Part shown: positions 26,315-35,012 of the stretch, in pieces | How positions within the stretch are numbered: position 1 is the first letter of the stretch | Layout of the letters: the number at the start of each line of letters is the position of its first letter | Assembly (NCBI GenBank): GCA_017405785.1 | Contig: JAFQZR010000001.1 | Location: 151,605 to 215,604, forward strand | Direction: 5' to 3' | Length of the DNA stretch: 64,000 bases | DNA from: Erysipelotrichaceae bacterium | Lineage (GTDB): Bacteria; Bacillota_I; Bacilli_A; Erysipelotrichales; Erysipelotrichaceae | Position numbers and translations under genes: made by a program | Notes under the pieces: model-generated | Databases searched by the model: none | Told to the model about the DNA's origin: nothing | Seen by the model: only the letters and a program-made list of their open reading frames with translations

Positions 26315-27255
26315 ACTCTTCTCTCCTTCAAGATCTCTTCTATTAATTCCAGACTGATATTTCTGTTGATGGTATCTTCAGACATTACTGCTGCCATACC
26401 GGCACCGCAGGCATATTCCAGAGCCTTTTCAACAGTAAACTGATTCATTTTCGCATACAGGATCATGGCCATGAAGGCGTCTCCTGCTCCTGTAACATTT
26501 ACTACCTCATCAAGGGGCAGCAGATGAGAATACATCTTATTTCCTTCTCTGTCAAGATACAGACAGCCATCTTTTCCCAAAGATACATACACTTCTTTCA
26601 TGCCTCTGTTTATCAGGACTTCAGCTGCTCTTTCCAGACTCTCACTATCAGTGATTTCCGTATCGCTTAACAGACCGCATTCCATGGCGTTTGGCTTGCA
26701 CATCATGACGCGTCCTATATAATCCTTTACCGTCTTTGCATATGCAACCGATACCGGATCAAGACAGACATTGTCATAATTATCAAGCAGGTACCCGATA
26801 ACTTCAATGCCTACCGAAGGATCGGTAACGATCAGGGAAGCATTTCTTAAGATATCCTCGTTTTCACGCAGATAATCAACAGACAGATTCTTCATGATGT
26901 TCATATCGCTTAAGGACAGAGCCAGATCACCGTTACTGTCCAGTATTGACATGTATGTGGATGACACAGTATTTCTGACTGTCAGTACATGCGATACATC
27001 TATCCCGGCTTTTTCACTTTCACTCAGAATCTTGTGCCCGTAAATGTCATCTCCTACCACACTTAAAAGAACAGCGTTTCCACCCAGTCGGGCATAATTC
27101 TCCAGAATGTTTCTGGTAACGCCGCCAACGGAAACATGCATGTATCCGGGATTGGAATCGTGATAGTTGACAGGAGCATTACTGTGGCCGTTGATGTCGA
27201 CATTTGCCGCTCCTATTCCTGCAATATAACCGCTGTTTTTCATCTGCTTTTCCAT
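26311..27255 (-). CDS. psuK: Pseudouridine kinase (PfkB family)
   Basis: A 314-residue PfkB-family kinase. N-terminal GIGAANVDINGHS and GGVTRNILENYARLG blocks match PsuK, and the C-terminal VNVTGAGDAFMA motif (about 252-263) carries the catalytic Asp and anion hole. It phosphorylates pseudouridine for PsuG, encoded directly downstream. The 27255 ATG has no SD; an extended -10 (TGG-TACAAT, 27262-27270) ends 6 nt before it, so this mRNA may be leaderless. The alternative ATG at 27243 has only a weak GGAAAAG. Confidence 0.93.
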   Translation of the reverse strand: MEKQMKNSGYIAGIGAANVDINGHSNAPVNYHDSNPGYMHVSVGGVTRNILENYARLGGNAVLLSVVGDDIYGHKILSESEKAGIDVSHVLTVRNTVSSTYMSILDSNGDLALSLSDMNIMKNLSVDYLRENEDILRNASLIVTDPSVGIEVIGYLLDNYDNVCLDPVSVAYAKTVKDYIGRVMMCKPNAMECGLLSDTEITDSESLERAAEVLINRGMKEVYVSLGKDGCLYLDREGNKMYSHLLPLDEVVNVTGAGDAFMAMILYAKMNQFTVEKALEYACGAGMAAVMSEDTINRNISLELIEEILKERRV

Positions 27256-27402
27256 ACTGTTATTGTACCATTTACAAGGTCTTTACTGAACCTCTTTCCT
27301 GCTTATTTACACAGATTCTGACAGTGATTTTTTCAACACGGTCAATCATATGTCTTTATCAATAATCCCTGTCAGAAGGCTCCTGTAAAGCCCTGAAATG
27401 GC

Positions 27403-27423
27403 AAAGGCACCCATCAGGGCGCC
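27403..27423 (-). terminator. Probable terminator of the glycosyltransferase unit
   Basis: On the minus strand GGCGCCC and GGGTGCC (27417-27423 and 27406-27412) form a GC-rich 7-bp stem with a TGAT loop, followed by only TTT. It lies between the glycosyltransferase stop and the psuK promoter. Confidence 0.55.
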
Positions 27424-27457
27424 CTATATTTTTATTTTATATTATGAGATGATCAGA

Positions 27458-28777
27458 TCACCGTTCTTCTTTCTTAACCGTGACCTTCTTTAAATTCTCC
27501 AGTATTCTGTGCTGTATTTCCTGATACTGCTGTATCTCTTCACTGCTTAATCCCTGATAACAGACGGACAGGAAATCGTCGCTGATTCTGCAAAGCAGTT
27601 CATCCAGTTTTCCTTTCTGATAGACATAGCTGATCTTCTTTTCACCAAACAGATCGACATCGGTTATCCTTAGATAACCCAGTGCTGCCATCTTCGTTAA
27701 TGAAATAGTGCAGACAGGAACGGAAAGTCCGGTTAACGATGATATCTCATCAAGGGTACATATACGGTCGGTACGGTAGAGACAGTACAGGATCCTGACA
27801 TCATTGACTTCCAGTTTACTCTGCAGGGCTACCGTATTTAAAAGTTTCATGAACAGGCTTTCACTCAGATAATTCAGCATGATGGCTGTATCATCCAGGT
27901 TTTCATCATAATAGACCTTACTGCCCTCTTCTTCACCCAGCTTGCGGGTATCGGATAACAGCGGAATCGCAAAGGCATCAGTGCTGACCGCTACCAGATA
28001 ACTGTAGATGATCGGCTTTCTGGCTTCATAATCATCTTCATTGAGAATATGACGGTAGAAGTCATTATAGTACTTTATGACACTGGTCTTCATCCTGACA
28101 GTTTTCTCAATGCTGAGATTCTGCCGTACCAGGGAACCTTCCGTTTTCACATAATAATAGACAGGAGCTTTAAGCACCGCAACATTTTCAACATGCAGGA
28201 GATATTCCAGGTTAAATATGACATCTTCGCAGTATGTGATGTTCTCATCCATTCTGATGTGGTATTTCTCAATGATATCTTTGCGATACAGCTTGTTCCA
28301 CAGAACACCGTAATAGAAATCAGCCGGTGTCAGCATCATCTTATCGGCATATTCATTACGGGTAATGACACCTCCGTCCTTTATTGAACCCTTGCGGGAA
28401 ACCATCTCATCAACAACACGGTAAAAGTCCCCGATCACCAGCTGTACACCTTTTTTTTCCATCTCCCTGACCATCAGCTTGGTCGAATCAAACGGGATCC
28501 AGTCATCGGCATCAAGAAACTGAATGTAGTCGCCCTGAGCCAGTGATAAGGCCAGATTGCGGGTGGATGAAACACCGCCGTTTTCCTTGTGAACGGTTTT
28601 TACCCTTTTATCGGTTTCCGCATATCTGGTTATGATTTCCAGTGAACTGTCTTTACTGCCATCATCAACCAGTATGACTTCGATATCCTCATAGTCCTGC
28701 TTGAGAATGCTGTCAATGCATCTGCCGATAGCTTTTTCGGCATTATAGACCGGAACTATGATACTGACTTTGCTCAT
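27458..28777 (-). CDS. Family-2 glycosyltransferase with C-terminal MarR-like winged helix
   Basis: A 439-residue protein. Residues 1 to about 230 form a GT-A glycosyltransferase: SIIVPVYNAE start, VDDGS (37-41), NGGVSSTRN and the DADD metal motif (89-92). From about residue 318 the sequence turns into a winged-helix/MarR pattern: VNDVRILYCLYR, then LDEISSLTGLSVPVCTISLTKMAALGYL as helix-turn-helix, a wing, and a terminal LSSEEIQQYQEIQHRILENL helix like MarR dimerisation helices. Such a fusion is rare. The partner gene upstream encodes a GtrA-like membrane protein 3 nt away. Cell-surface glycan transfer is the likely main role. Confidence 0.85.
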   Translation of the reverse strand: MSKVSIIVPVYNAEKAIGRCIDSILKQDYEDIEVILVDDGSKDSSLEIITRYAETDKRVKTVHKENGGVSSTRNLALSLAQGDYIQFLDADDWIPFDSTKLMVREMEKKGVQLVIGDFYRVVDEMVSRKGSIKDGGVITRNEYADKMMLTPADFYYGVLWNKLYRKDIIEKYHIRMDENITYCEDVIFNLEYLLHVENVAVLKAPVYYYVKTEGSLVRQNLSIEKTVRMKTSVIKYYNDFYRHILNEDDYEARKPIIYSYLVAVSTDAFAIPLLSDTRKLGEEEGSKVYYDENLDDTAIMLNYLSESLFMKLLNTVALQSKLEVNDVRILYCLYRTDRICTLDEISSLTGLSVPVCTISLTKMAALGYLRITDVDLFGEKKISYVYQKGKLDELLCRISDDFLSVCYQGLSSEEIQQYQEIQHRILENLKKVTVKKEER

Positions 28778-28780
28778 TCT

Positions 28781-29305
28781 TTACTTCTCCTTGAATAATA
28801 CATACTTTTCCAGTGGGAACAGCACAGCTACCTGTACCACACCGGCAGCAAAGGCTGCGATGGTGCGGGAAGCCCCGGCTAATGAGGTATTTGCCAGCAT
28901 GGCAGTGATATAACCCTGCAGCCATGTCGTAAACAGGATCAAAGCTGTCAGTACCGCAAAGTATCCTATCAAACCCCGCTTGGTTCCCTTTCCTTTGAAA
29001 GTGGTCTTCATGTTGACAAAATAACCGTAAACATTCGCTATGAAATTGGAAAGGAAAAACGGCAGGACATAACCCCAGGTCACCGCTCCATCTACCACAT
29101 ACTTGCTTTCCCCTTCAAACAGAACATCCGGATTGAAGATGCCCTGCAGAAAGGCAGGCAGTGTGGTCTGAACATTATCAAATATCAGAGGCAGCAGATT
29201 TGCCAGCAATAACTGAACCGCTGTGATTGACAGACTGACCAGATTGAACTTTACAAACTGCCAGATGCCATTGTTGCCGAATTTCTCATCAAGTTTCTTA
29301 AACAT
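28781..29305 (-). CDS. GtrA-like membrane protein
   Basis: A 174-residue membrane protein with four predicted helices. The QFVKFNLVS start, the NFIANVYGYFVNMKTTFKGKG block (about 95-115) and the terminal PLEKYVLFKE match the GtrA family, which helps move or use undecaprenyl-linked sugars in surface glycosylation. It is longer than the usual 120-140 residues because of an extra loop between helices 1 and 2 (about 40-85). AAGGAGG precedes the start, and it is co-transcribed with the glycosyltransferase. Confidence 0.87.
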   Translation of the reverse strand: MFKKLDEKFGNNGIWQFVKFNLVSLSITAVQLLLANLLPLIFDNVQTTLPAFLQGIFNPDVLFEGESKYVVDGAVTWGYVLPFFLSNFIANVYGYFVNMKTTFKGKGTKRGLIGYFAVLTALILFTTWLQGYITAMLANTSLAGASRTIAAFAAGVVQVAVLFPLEKYVLFKEK

Positions 29306-29356
29306 AAGCTTTCCTCCTTATGCGTACAACATCATTTTACTCTTATCTCAGGCAGG

Positions 29357-29383
29357 AAAAAAGGCAGATATTCAAATCTGCCT
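29357..29383 (-). terminator. Terminator of gap
   Basis: An 8-bp stem AGGCAGAT/ATCTGCCT (29362-29369 and 29376-29383) with a 6-nt loop, followed on the minus strand by a T-run. It sits 28 nt past the gap stop codon. Confidence 0.9.
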
Positions 29384-29411
29384 CTTCAGAAAAATCAGGA
29401 ATTTTTCGCGA

Positions 29412-30422
29412 TTACTTTAATTCAGCTAAGTACTTGATAGTTCTTACCATCTGTGATGTGTAAGAGTTCTCATTGTCATACCATGAAACTACCTGTACTT
29501 CATAGCAGCCGTCAGCAATCTTGGCAACCATTGTCTGAGTTGCGTCGAAGATTGAACCAGCAGTTGATCCGATGATATCGCTTGATACGATTGGATCAGT
29601 GTTGTATTCGAATGATTCAGTTGCTTCAGCCTTCATAGCAGCGTTAACAGAATCAACTGTTACATCTTCACCCTTAACAACTGCAACTAAGATTGTTGTT
29701 GAGCCTGTAGGTACTGGAACACGCTGTGCAGAACCGATTAACTTGCCATTGAGTTCAGGGATTACCAGACCGATAGCCTTTGCAGCACCTGTGCTGTTAG
29801 GAACGATGTTGGCAGCGCCTGCTCTTGCACGTCTCTTGTCGCCTTTTCTGTGTGGTCCGTCAAGAATCATCTGGTCACCAGTGTAAGCATGTACTGTTGT
29901 CATGATACCAGCCTGAATTGGGAACGCATCGTTTAAGGCCTTTGCCATTGGAGCTAAGCAGTTAGTTGTGCAGCTTGCTGCAGAAATAACTGTATCTTCT
30001 GGCTTTAATGTCTTATGGTTGACATTGTAAACGATTGTAGGTAAGTCATTGCCTGCTGGAGCAGAGATGACAACCTTCTTGGCGCCTGCTTCAATGTGTG
30101 CTGAAGCTTTTGCCTTGCTTGTATAGAAACCGGTGCACTCTAATACTACATCGATGTCTAATTCTTTCCAAGGTAAGTTGTGAGCATCTGCTTCCTTGTA
30201 GATAGTGATTTCCTTGCCATCTACTGTGATTGAGTTCTCGCCTGCTTCAACTGGATGATTGTAACGTCCCTGAGCTGTGTCATACTTTAATAAGTGAGCT
30301 AACATATCTGGGCTTGTTAAATCGTTGATAGCGACAACTTCGTATCCCTCTGCCTGCCACATCTGTCTGAATGCCAGACGGCCGATACGTCCAAAACCGT
30401 TAATTGCGACTCTTACTGTCAT
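29412..30422 (-). CDS. gap: Glyceraldehyde-3-phosphate dehydrogenase
   Basis: A 336-residue glycolytic enzyme that oxidises glyceraldehyde 3-phosphate with NAD and phosphate to 1,3-bisphosphoglycerate. It has the N-terminal Rossmann motif NGFGRIGR (8-15), the active-site [12 protein letters not shown] with the nucleophile Cys (about 154), a catalytic-His region and the terminal WYDNE block. It is monocistronic: a near-consensus promoter upstream, AGGAGG before the start and a terminator behind. Codons are biased to a restricted set, consistent with high expression. Confidence 0.98.
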   Translation of the reverse strand: MTVRVAINGFGRIGRLAFRQMWQAEGYEVVAINDLTSPDMLAHLLKYDTAQGRYNHPVEAGENSITVDGKEITIYKEADAHNLPWKELDIDVVLECTGFYTSKAKASAHIEAGAKKVVISAPAGNDLPTIVYNVNHKTLKPEDTVISAASCTTNCLAPMAKALNDAFPIQAGIMTTVHAYTGDQMILDGPHRKGDKRRARAGAANIVPNSTGAAKAIGLVIPELNGKLIGSAQRVPVPTGSTTILVAVVKGEDVTVDSVNAAMKAEATESFEYNTDPIVSSDIIGSTAGSIFDATQTMVAKIADGCYEVQVVSWYDNENSYTSQMVRTIKYLAELK

Positions 30423-30451
30423 GTAAAAAATCCTCCTATGTTTCCAGTTAA

Positions 30452-30481
30452 ATTATAAGATTTTTTTGGGTATTAAGTCAA
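30452..30481 (-). promoter_or_regulatory. gap promoter
   Basis: On the minus strand TTGACT (30476-30481) and TATAAT (30452-30457) are spaced 18 nt, about 30 nt before the gap start codon. This is one of the clearest sigma-A-type promoters in the window. Confidence 0.88.
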
Positions 30482-30672
30482 TTGAATACCCTGTGTTTAA
30501 ACACAAAAAAGGAAGAGTTTCCGGTCCTTTTCTACACTTTGAATTAAGAGACGATACAGGTAAAAAACTCGATCCTACAGATCTTTTGATTTCGGTATTG
30601 CAATATATACGACAAAGGAACATCGTCCGTTTAGCCTGTTTCCAAAGAGAACGAGAGATAATCAAGAAATGA
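30482..30672 (+). pseudogene. Decayed fragment of an M23 (LytM-type) peptidase
   Basis: An open frame of 63 codons with no ATG and no SD. It reads GRVSGPFLHFELRDDTGKKLDP at its centre, the C-terminal signature of M23 zinc endopeptidases (normally GPHLHFE). The first His of the HxH zinc motif is Phe here. The N-terminal two thirds of the catalytic domain is absent, and the gap promoter occupies that position. The frame stops exactly at a hairpin (30672-30700), as a real gene end would. I read it as the 3' relic of a cell-wall hydrolase gene, not a functional protein. Confidence 0.6.
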
Positions 30673-30700
30673 AGCCCATCAGTCTATTTCTGATGGGCTT
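30672..30700. terminator. 11-bp hairpin, probable terminator
   Basis: AAGCCCATCAG and its complement (30672-30682 and 30690-30700) with a 7-nt loop. T-runs are weak on both sides. It can serve the minus-strand gene ending at 30740, or be the old terminator of the M23 relic. Confidence 0.7.
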
Positions 30701-30739
30701 TAAAATAATAACTTTTGGAAATCTTTTCTTCTTGTATTC

Positions 30740-31375
30740 TTATAAATACCTTACCGCTGTTCCATACATTTGTAGGTAGAAGTACTGGAACAAGTTTGTA
30801 TCTAAGTCTAGATCATACCTCATGCCTATCACTGCATCTGCTCCTAAACGAGCAGCCCTTTCTTTTAATTCCTCAACAGCTATGAAAAAGGCTTTATCAA
30901 ACTGATTGTGAGCTATTGTCGCCGCATTGGTAATGAACAGAGTTTGAAACACTTCCCAACCTGTAATCCTGTCTCCGGACAATTGGGCCAATTGTTCTTT
31001 TGTAGAAAACAGATCTTCATACTTTTTTGAAAGAGTCGAGAACTGGTCTCCTCTGTTGTTGACTTGAAAATAAACAGGGGCAATGATTTCATAATCTTGT
31101 TTTATGTCACACGTTGAGACAATAATGTTCTTTTTTTTAGCTAAAATCTCTTTTTCATGATTAGCTTCAATTATTCTCTCTTCCTCTTCATCATTGGATT
31201 TTTTTTGCCATTCTTCGATTGTCAAATTACGGAATTTCTGTCTTTCACTTTCTTTCAATGTATGGGGTGTTTTATTAAAAACACGCTGTAAGCAATCGTC
31301 ACACACCAGACCGTCTTTGAACTCTACGCTGTTATCAGAGAAAACCATTTTTTTACATATAGAGCATTTCTCCAT
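30740..31375 (-). CDS. Zinc-ribbon plus YbjQ-like (DUF74) protein
   Basis: A 211-residue protein. It starts with a zinc-ribbon (CSIC at 4-7 and CDDC at 25-28), then a charged helical linker (about 45-85) and a YbjQ/DUF74 domain (about 90-210) ending with LKERAARLGADAVIGMRYD and a final strand. YbjQ proteins are pentameric and of unknown function, sometimes described as heavy-metal-binding. GAGGAGG precedes the start. Base composition is more AT-rich than its neighbours, which suggests separate origin. Confidence 0.82.
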   Translation of the reverse strand: MEKCSICKKMVFSDNSVEFKDGLVCDDCLQRVFNKTPHTLKESERQKFRNLTIEEWQKKSNDEEEERIIEANHEKEILAKKKNIIVSTCDIKQDYEIIAPVYFQVNNRGDQFSTLSKKYEDLFSTKEQLAQLSGDRITGWEVFQTLFITNAATIAHNQFDKAFFIAVEELKERAARLGADAVIGMRYDLDLDTNLFQYFYLQMYGTAVRYL

Positions 31376-31483
31376 GTGTATTTCCTCCTCGTTTTGTTAT
31401 AGACAACGGATTCATTTTTTTAAATTATCATAAATTAGGCAAAAGAACACAAAGAAACACGATGTATTCTCTTCCTTAAACTT

Positions 31484-32023
31484 TTAATACTCTTCTACAC
31501 AGACTTCAAAATATGACTGAGGATGTGCACATACAGGGCAGACTACCGGAGGTTTCTTACCGAAATACAGGTGTCCGCAGTTACGGCATTTCCAGCATGT
31601 TTCTGATACTTTTTCGAAGACTTCCTTCTGTTCGACCAGTTCTGCCAGTCTCAGATATCTCTCTTCATGATGCTTTTCAATGGCAGCTACGCCTTCCATC
31701 TGTCTGGCGATTGCTTCGAAGCCTTCTTCTCTGGCTTCCTTAGCCATTCTTACATACATGTCAGTCCATTCTTCATGTTCACCGGCTGCAGCAGCCTTCA
31801 GGTTGTCGATTGTGCCAGGAACCTTGCCGCCGCATAAATGCTTGAACCATAACTTGGCATGTTCCTTTTCGTTATCTGCTGTTTCCTGGAAAATGGCGGC
31901 TATCTGTTCATATCCATCCTTCTTGGCCTGAGAAGCGAAATAAGTATACTTGTTTCTGGCCTGTGATTCACCGGCAAAAGCTTCCCATAAATTCTTTTCA
32001 GTCTTTGATCCTTTTAACTCCAT
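31484..32023 (-). CDS. rbr: Rubrerythrin
   Basis: A 179-residue peroxide-scavenging protein of anaerobes. The N-terminal ferritin-like four-helix domain has the iron ligands in LWEAFAGESQARNKY, ETADNEKEHA and EGVAAIEKHHEERY. The C-terminal rubredoxin-like domain has two CxxC-type pairs (CWKCRNCG and CPVC). It reduces hydrogen peroxide with electrons from rubredoxin or NADH systems and supports an anaerobic lifestyle. An extended -10 (TGG-TAGAAT) lies about 25 nt upstream of the ATG, and AAGGAG is the SD. Confidence 0.96.
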   Translation of the reverse strand: MELKGSKTEKNLWEAFAGESQARNKYTYFASQAKKDGYEQIAAIFQETADNEKEHAKLWFKHLCGGKVPGTIDNLKAAAAGEHEEWTDMYVRMAKEAREEGFEAIARQMEGVAAIEKHHEERYLRLAELVEQKEVFEKVSETCWKCRNCGHLYFGKKPPVVCPVCAHPQSYFEVCVEEY

Positions 32024-32075
32024 GATATTTCTCCTTTTTCTTTATTCTACCATATTTACATGGTTAGGTGCATTT

Positions 32076-32984
32076 CTAAAACTCCTCATTGACAGACAGC
32101 GGAATACCTGAGGCATTCAGGGCTTCCGTAGTAGATGTGGCATTATATTCAAACAGGCTGTTATACAAAGTAAGGTTGTTGACCTTGGCCAGAATCTGCG
32201 GCTGCAGTCTGTATTTGGCTTCCGGTATCAGCATGTTCAGATTCTCGTGTTCCGATACCATTACCGTCATCTTATCCTTGTACTTGAAGCCATAGCACAG
32301 TAATCTCACCAGAGCTTCTCCGGTAAGATAGACGATCTCGTCCACGTAGACGTTTGACTGGTTTATCGCAAATACCATGTAACCCTCTACCTCATTATTA
32401 CCGTTACGGTAAACAACGGTATTGTATTTTCTGTACTTGAAGGTTTCAAATCTGGATACCCAGTATTCGTAGTCTCTCTCATAATAACCGTTGAAGTTGG
32501 CCATGAAACTGCGGTACACATTGGTTATTTCCCTGACGGTAAAACTGCGGTCGATCCCGTCAAATGATCTGTTGGCCAGATCACTGCGGTTAAGGGAATA
32601 ACGGCGGCGGTTATATACCGGTTCAAAACCCAGGCTGACAAAGTCAGACGGCGTATCCGTTATGGCCAGAGAGATCAGAACCTTGTGTATCAGTTCATCA
32701 TCCACATCTTTCAGAAGTTCTGCCAGATAACTGCGGTTATTACGGTCTGCTATGCAGGCTGTAATGGTTCCTGCTGCCATGCGGTAATCATTGACGCGAA
32801 GTGTATGATAGTTTACCTGACAGCTGGCCGCTACGTGCCCGTTGATCTCATTTACGATGATGTTATTCGCATTAAAATATCTGGCAAAATATATCTCCAT
32901 GTCATCATATTCACCCAGGTTTACCCACCGGGAATGAAGGTCGTAAATGGCCTGACGGTCAGACAGCTGTCCCTCTCTAATCAT
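32076..32984 (-). CDS. GNAT acetyltransferase-like protein (Eis-like layout)
   Basis: A 302-residue protein. Residues 1 to about 135 show a GNAT pattern: REGQLSDRQAIYDLHSRW start, then MAAGTITACIADRNNRSYLAELL as the beta4/acetyl-CoA loop, and a short SLGFEPVYNRRRYSL end. A second GNAT-like half with a C-terminal extension follows, as in Eis-type N-acetyltransferases. The canonical R/QxxGxG/A acetyl-CoA loop is poorly conserved, so activity is uncertain. It overlaps the downstream end of the small membrane-protein gene at 32977. Confidence 0.65.
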   Translation of the reverse strand: MIREGQLSDRQAIYDLHSRWVNLGEYDDMEIYFARYFNANNIIVNEINGHVAASCQVNYHTLRVNDYRMAAGTITACIADRNNRSYLAELLKDVDDELIHKVLISLAITDTPSDFVSLGFEPVYNRRRYSLNRSDLANRSFDGIDRSFTVREITNVYRSFMANFNGYYERDYEYWVSRFETFKYRKYNTVVYRNGNNEVEGYMVFAINQSNVYVDEIVYLTGEALVRLLCYGFKYKDKMTVMVSEHENLNMLIPEAKYRLQPQILAKVNNLTLYNSLFEYNATSTTEALNASGIPLSVNEEF

Positions 32985-33261
32985 TTTTCTCTTCTTCGGC
33001 TTCCTTTACCTTGTATTCAGCATCAATAACCTTGTTTTCAACAGGGACTTTTTCCTTTTCCCTCTCTTCAAACTGCTTGGCGAAGTATTCAGCCGGGTTG
33101 GCTTCGATATCTTTCTTGGTTGACATACTCTGGAAGAATATATACCGGGCAAATATCAGTGCTACGACCAGCAGGAAAGAAAGCAGCTGCCCGATGACAG
33201 GCATCAGCTTTAATCCGACAAATACGATGATCGCAAATCCGATCCATTCCTTTATACCCAT
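32977..33261 (-). CDS. Small membrane protein with charged tail
   Basis: A 94-residue protein with two adjacent hydrophobic helices (about 6-20 and 24-42), then a Lys/Glu-rich tail of about 50 residues that is probably a cytoplasmic coiled helix. I prefer the ATG at 33261, 8 nt behind GAGG, over the one at 33267, which is too close to it. No family recognised. It overlaps the next gene by 8 nt, so the two are translated together. Function unknown. Confidence 0.6.
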   Translation of the reverse strand: MGIKEWIGFAIIVFVGLKLMPVIGQLLSFLLVVALIFARYIFFQSMSTKKDIEANPAEYFAKQFEEREKEKVPVENKVIDAEYKVKEAEEEKND

Positions 33262-33291
33262 ATTCATGACCTCACATTTAATTCTATCACA

Positions 33292-34065
33292 TTAAGGAAG
33301 CTTCTGCTGTTTCTTCCAGATTTTCATAACCTGTCCGTGCGGAACGATCTTGCATAATAAAGCCTGTCCGCGGGCAATGAAACCGTAGATGCTGACATCG
33401 TTGCCCTTTGCCAGATCCTTCCAGGCCTGAGCAATGATCTGTTCAGGCTTGTACATTACCACGTACTTCCTGACGATCGGAGCCTTGTCCTTATCGATGG
33501 CACGGTCAAAGAACCTGGTCTTGGTCCAATACGGACATACAGCCATGCATCTGATGCCTCTGCTTTCCAGCTCGCTGTTAAGAGCGCGGGAGAAGCTCAG
33601 GACAAAAGCCTTGGTTGCGGCATAGATGTTGATGTACGGAACCGGCTGTAAGGCAGCCATTGAGGCAATGTTAATGATGCTGGAACCGATGTGCATGTAC
33701 GGTATTACGGTCTTGATCATCTTGACCAGACCCTTGACGTTAAGATCGATCATGCCTTCAATGTTTTCCAGCGTCGTATTCTCAAAGGAATCAAAGATGC
33801 CATAACCTGATGCGTTGATCAGCAGTGCTACGTTGATCTCTTCCTTCTTCAGCTCCTGCCGTAAGACATCAAAGCTGTCAGCCTTGCTCAGATCCATAGG
33901 AAGCGATCTGACAACCGTATTGATCTGCGGTTTCAGATCTTCAAGGTTCTTCAGAGTACGGGCAATGACCCAGATCTCATCAAACTGTCCATGCTCGGTA
34001 GCTGTCAGGGCAAATTCACGGCCCATTCCGGAACTGGCTCCGGTAATAATGGCGATATTCTTCAT
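33292..34065 (-). CDS. Short-chain dehydrogenase/reductase
   Basis: A 257-residue SDR. The cofactor motif is TGASSGMG (8-15), NASGYG lies at about 84-89, and the catalytic Ser (IINIASMAAL) and YAATK Tyr/Lys sit at about 131-155. The C-terminal 60 residues include an amphipathic helix, as in membrane-associated 3-ketoacyl or steroid-type reductases. AAAGGAG lies before the start, inside the end of whiA, and it overlaps whiA by 4 nt. Substrate unknown. Confidence 0.9.
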   Translation of the reverse strand: MKNIAIITGASSGMGREFALTATEHGQFDEIWVIARTLKNLEDLKPQINTVVRSLPMDLSKADSFDVLRQELKKEEINVALLINASGYGIFDSFENTTLENIEGMIDLNVKGLVKMIKTVIPYMHIGSSIINIASMAALQPVPYINIYAATKAFVLSFSRALNSELESRGIRCMAVCPYWTKTRFFDRAIDKDKAPIVRKYVVMYKPEQIIAQAWKDLAKGNDVSIYGFIARGQALLCKIVPHGQVMKIWKKQQKLP

Positions 34066-35012
34066 GCGGACTCCTTTCTGCTGCGGTATTTATCCGCCAG
34101 ATCAATGATCTTTATAAATCTGTGTCTGATACCGGACTTGCTGAGAACCTGTCCGGTCTTCTTTTCATATATCTGTGAAAGCTCAACGAAGCCGGCTTCC
34201 GGATTTTCATATCTTACCATGGCGATTTCCTGGTCTTTTTCTGACAGTTTTATGATGTTTCCTGACTCCACCAGATATTCCACGGCTTCATACTGCTTGC
34301 GGGCAGCAGCCAGGCTTTTGGCATCATTGGCGATCTCACAGTTGTTCCATCTGGATAAGCTGTTGACAAAGTCTCTCTGAATTCTGACATCCTCAAAGGT
34401 GAAGATGGCATCGGAAGCCCCCATCAGTCTTAAGAAGTCGGATATCTGCTCACTGGCCTTCAGGTAAACCACGTAACGGTCTCTTCTGGTGGTGATCTTC
34501 CGGGTGATGAAGTATCTTTCCAGCAGTCTTACCAGAAAACGGGCATATTCTTCGGAAATGCAGCTGATTTCCAGATGGTAATTGGTCGTATTCGGAGAGT
34601 TTATGCTTCCGGTTGCCAGAAAGCTTCCGGTAATAAAGGCTCTGATCATGTTGTCATTTTTCAGAAACTTCATACGCGGGTATTCCCGGATGCCTCCATC
34701 ACGCCATAAGTCCAGATCTTCCAGAATATCAGTGACATTCTTTCTGATGACAACGGCATAGATGTTGTTTTTATACAGTTTGTTTTCCTTGACGACCTCT
34801 ATTTCCGGTTTGGTACTGTAAAGATCCTGAACAAACTGGGAGATCATCCTTATGATGACCGCATTCTTGCTGCGGACGCGCAGTGAAAGTCCCCTGCTGG
34901 AAATGTTCATTACCGACAGCAGTTTCAGGATAGCGGAAAGCTCGGCTTTTTTAGCATCGCTGTTTATTTCCTGTCTGGCTACTTCTTCCTTGACTTCACT
35001 GGCAAAAGACAT
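34062..35012 (-). CDS. whiA: DNA-binding protein WhiA
   Basis: A 316-residue WhiA. The N-terminal half is a degenerate LAGLIDADG homing-endonuclease-like fold (FASEVKEEVARQE start, IRAFITGSFLATGSIN at about 127-142). The C-terminal helix-turn-helix spans about 230-305 (VELSQIYEKKTGQVLSKSGIRHRF). In Firmicutes it affects cell division and chromosome segregation. GGAGG precedes the ATG. It overlaps the yvcK stop by 1 nt, keeping the conserved yvcK-whiA order. Confidence 0.96.
   Translation of the reverse strand: MSFASEVKEEVARQEINSDAKKAELSAILKLLSVMNISSRGLSLRVRSKNAVIIRMISQFVQDLYSTKPEIEVVKENKLYKNNIYAVVIRKNVTDILEDLDLWRDGGIREYPRMKFLKNDNMIRAFITGSFLATGSINSPNTTNYHLEISCISEEYARFLVRLLERYFITRKITTRRDRYVVYLKASEQISDFLRLMGASDAIFTFEDVRIQRDFVNSLSRWNNCEIANDAKSLAAARKQYEAVEYLVESGNIIKLSEKDQEIAMVRYENPEAGFVELSQIYEKKTGQVLSKSGIRHRFIKIIDLADKYRSRKESA

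Noticed and set aside
30453..30665. Minus-strand 70-codon frame upstream of gap
   Set aside because: It runs through the gap promoter, has no SD and no domain; the plus-strand frame there has the M23 signature.
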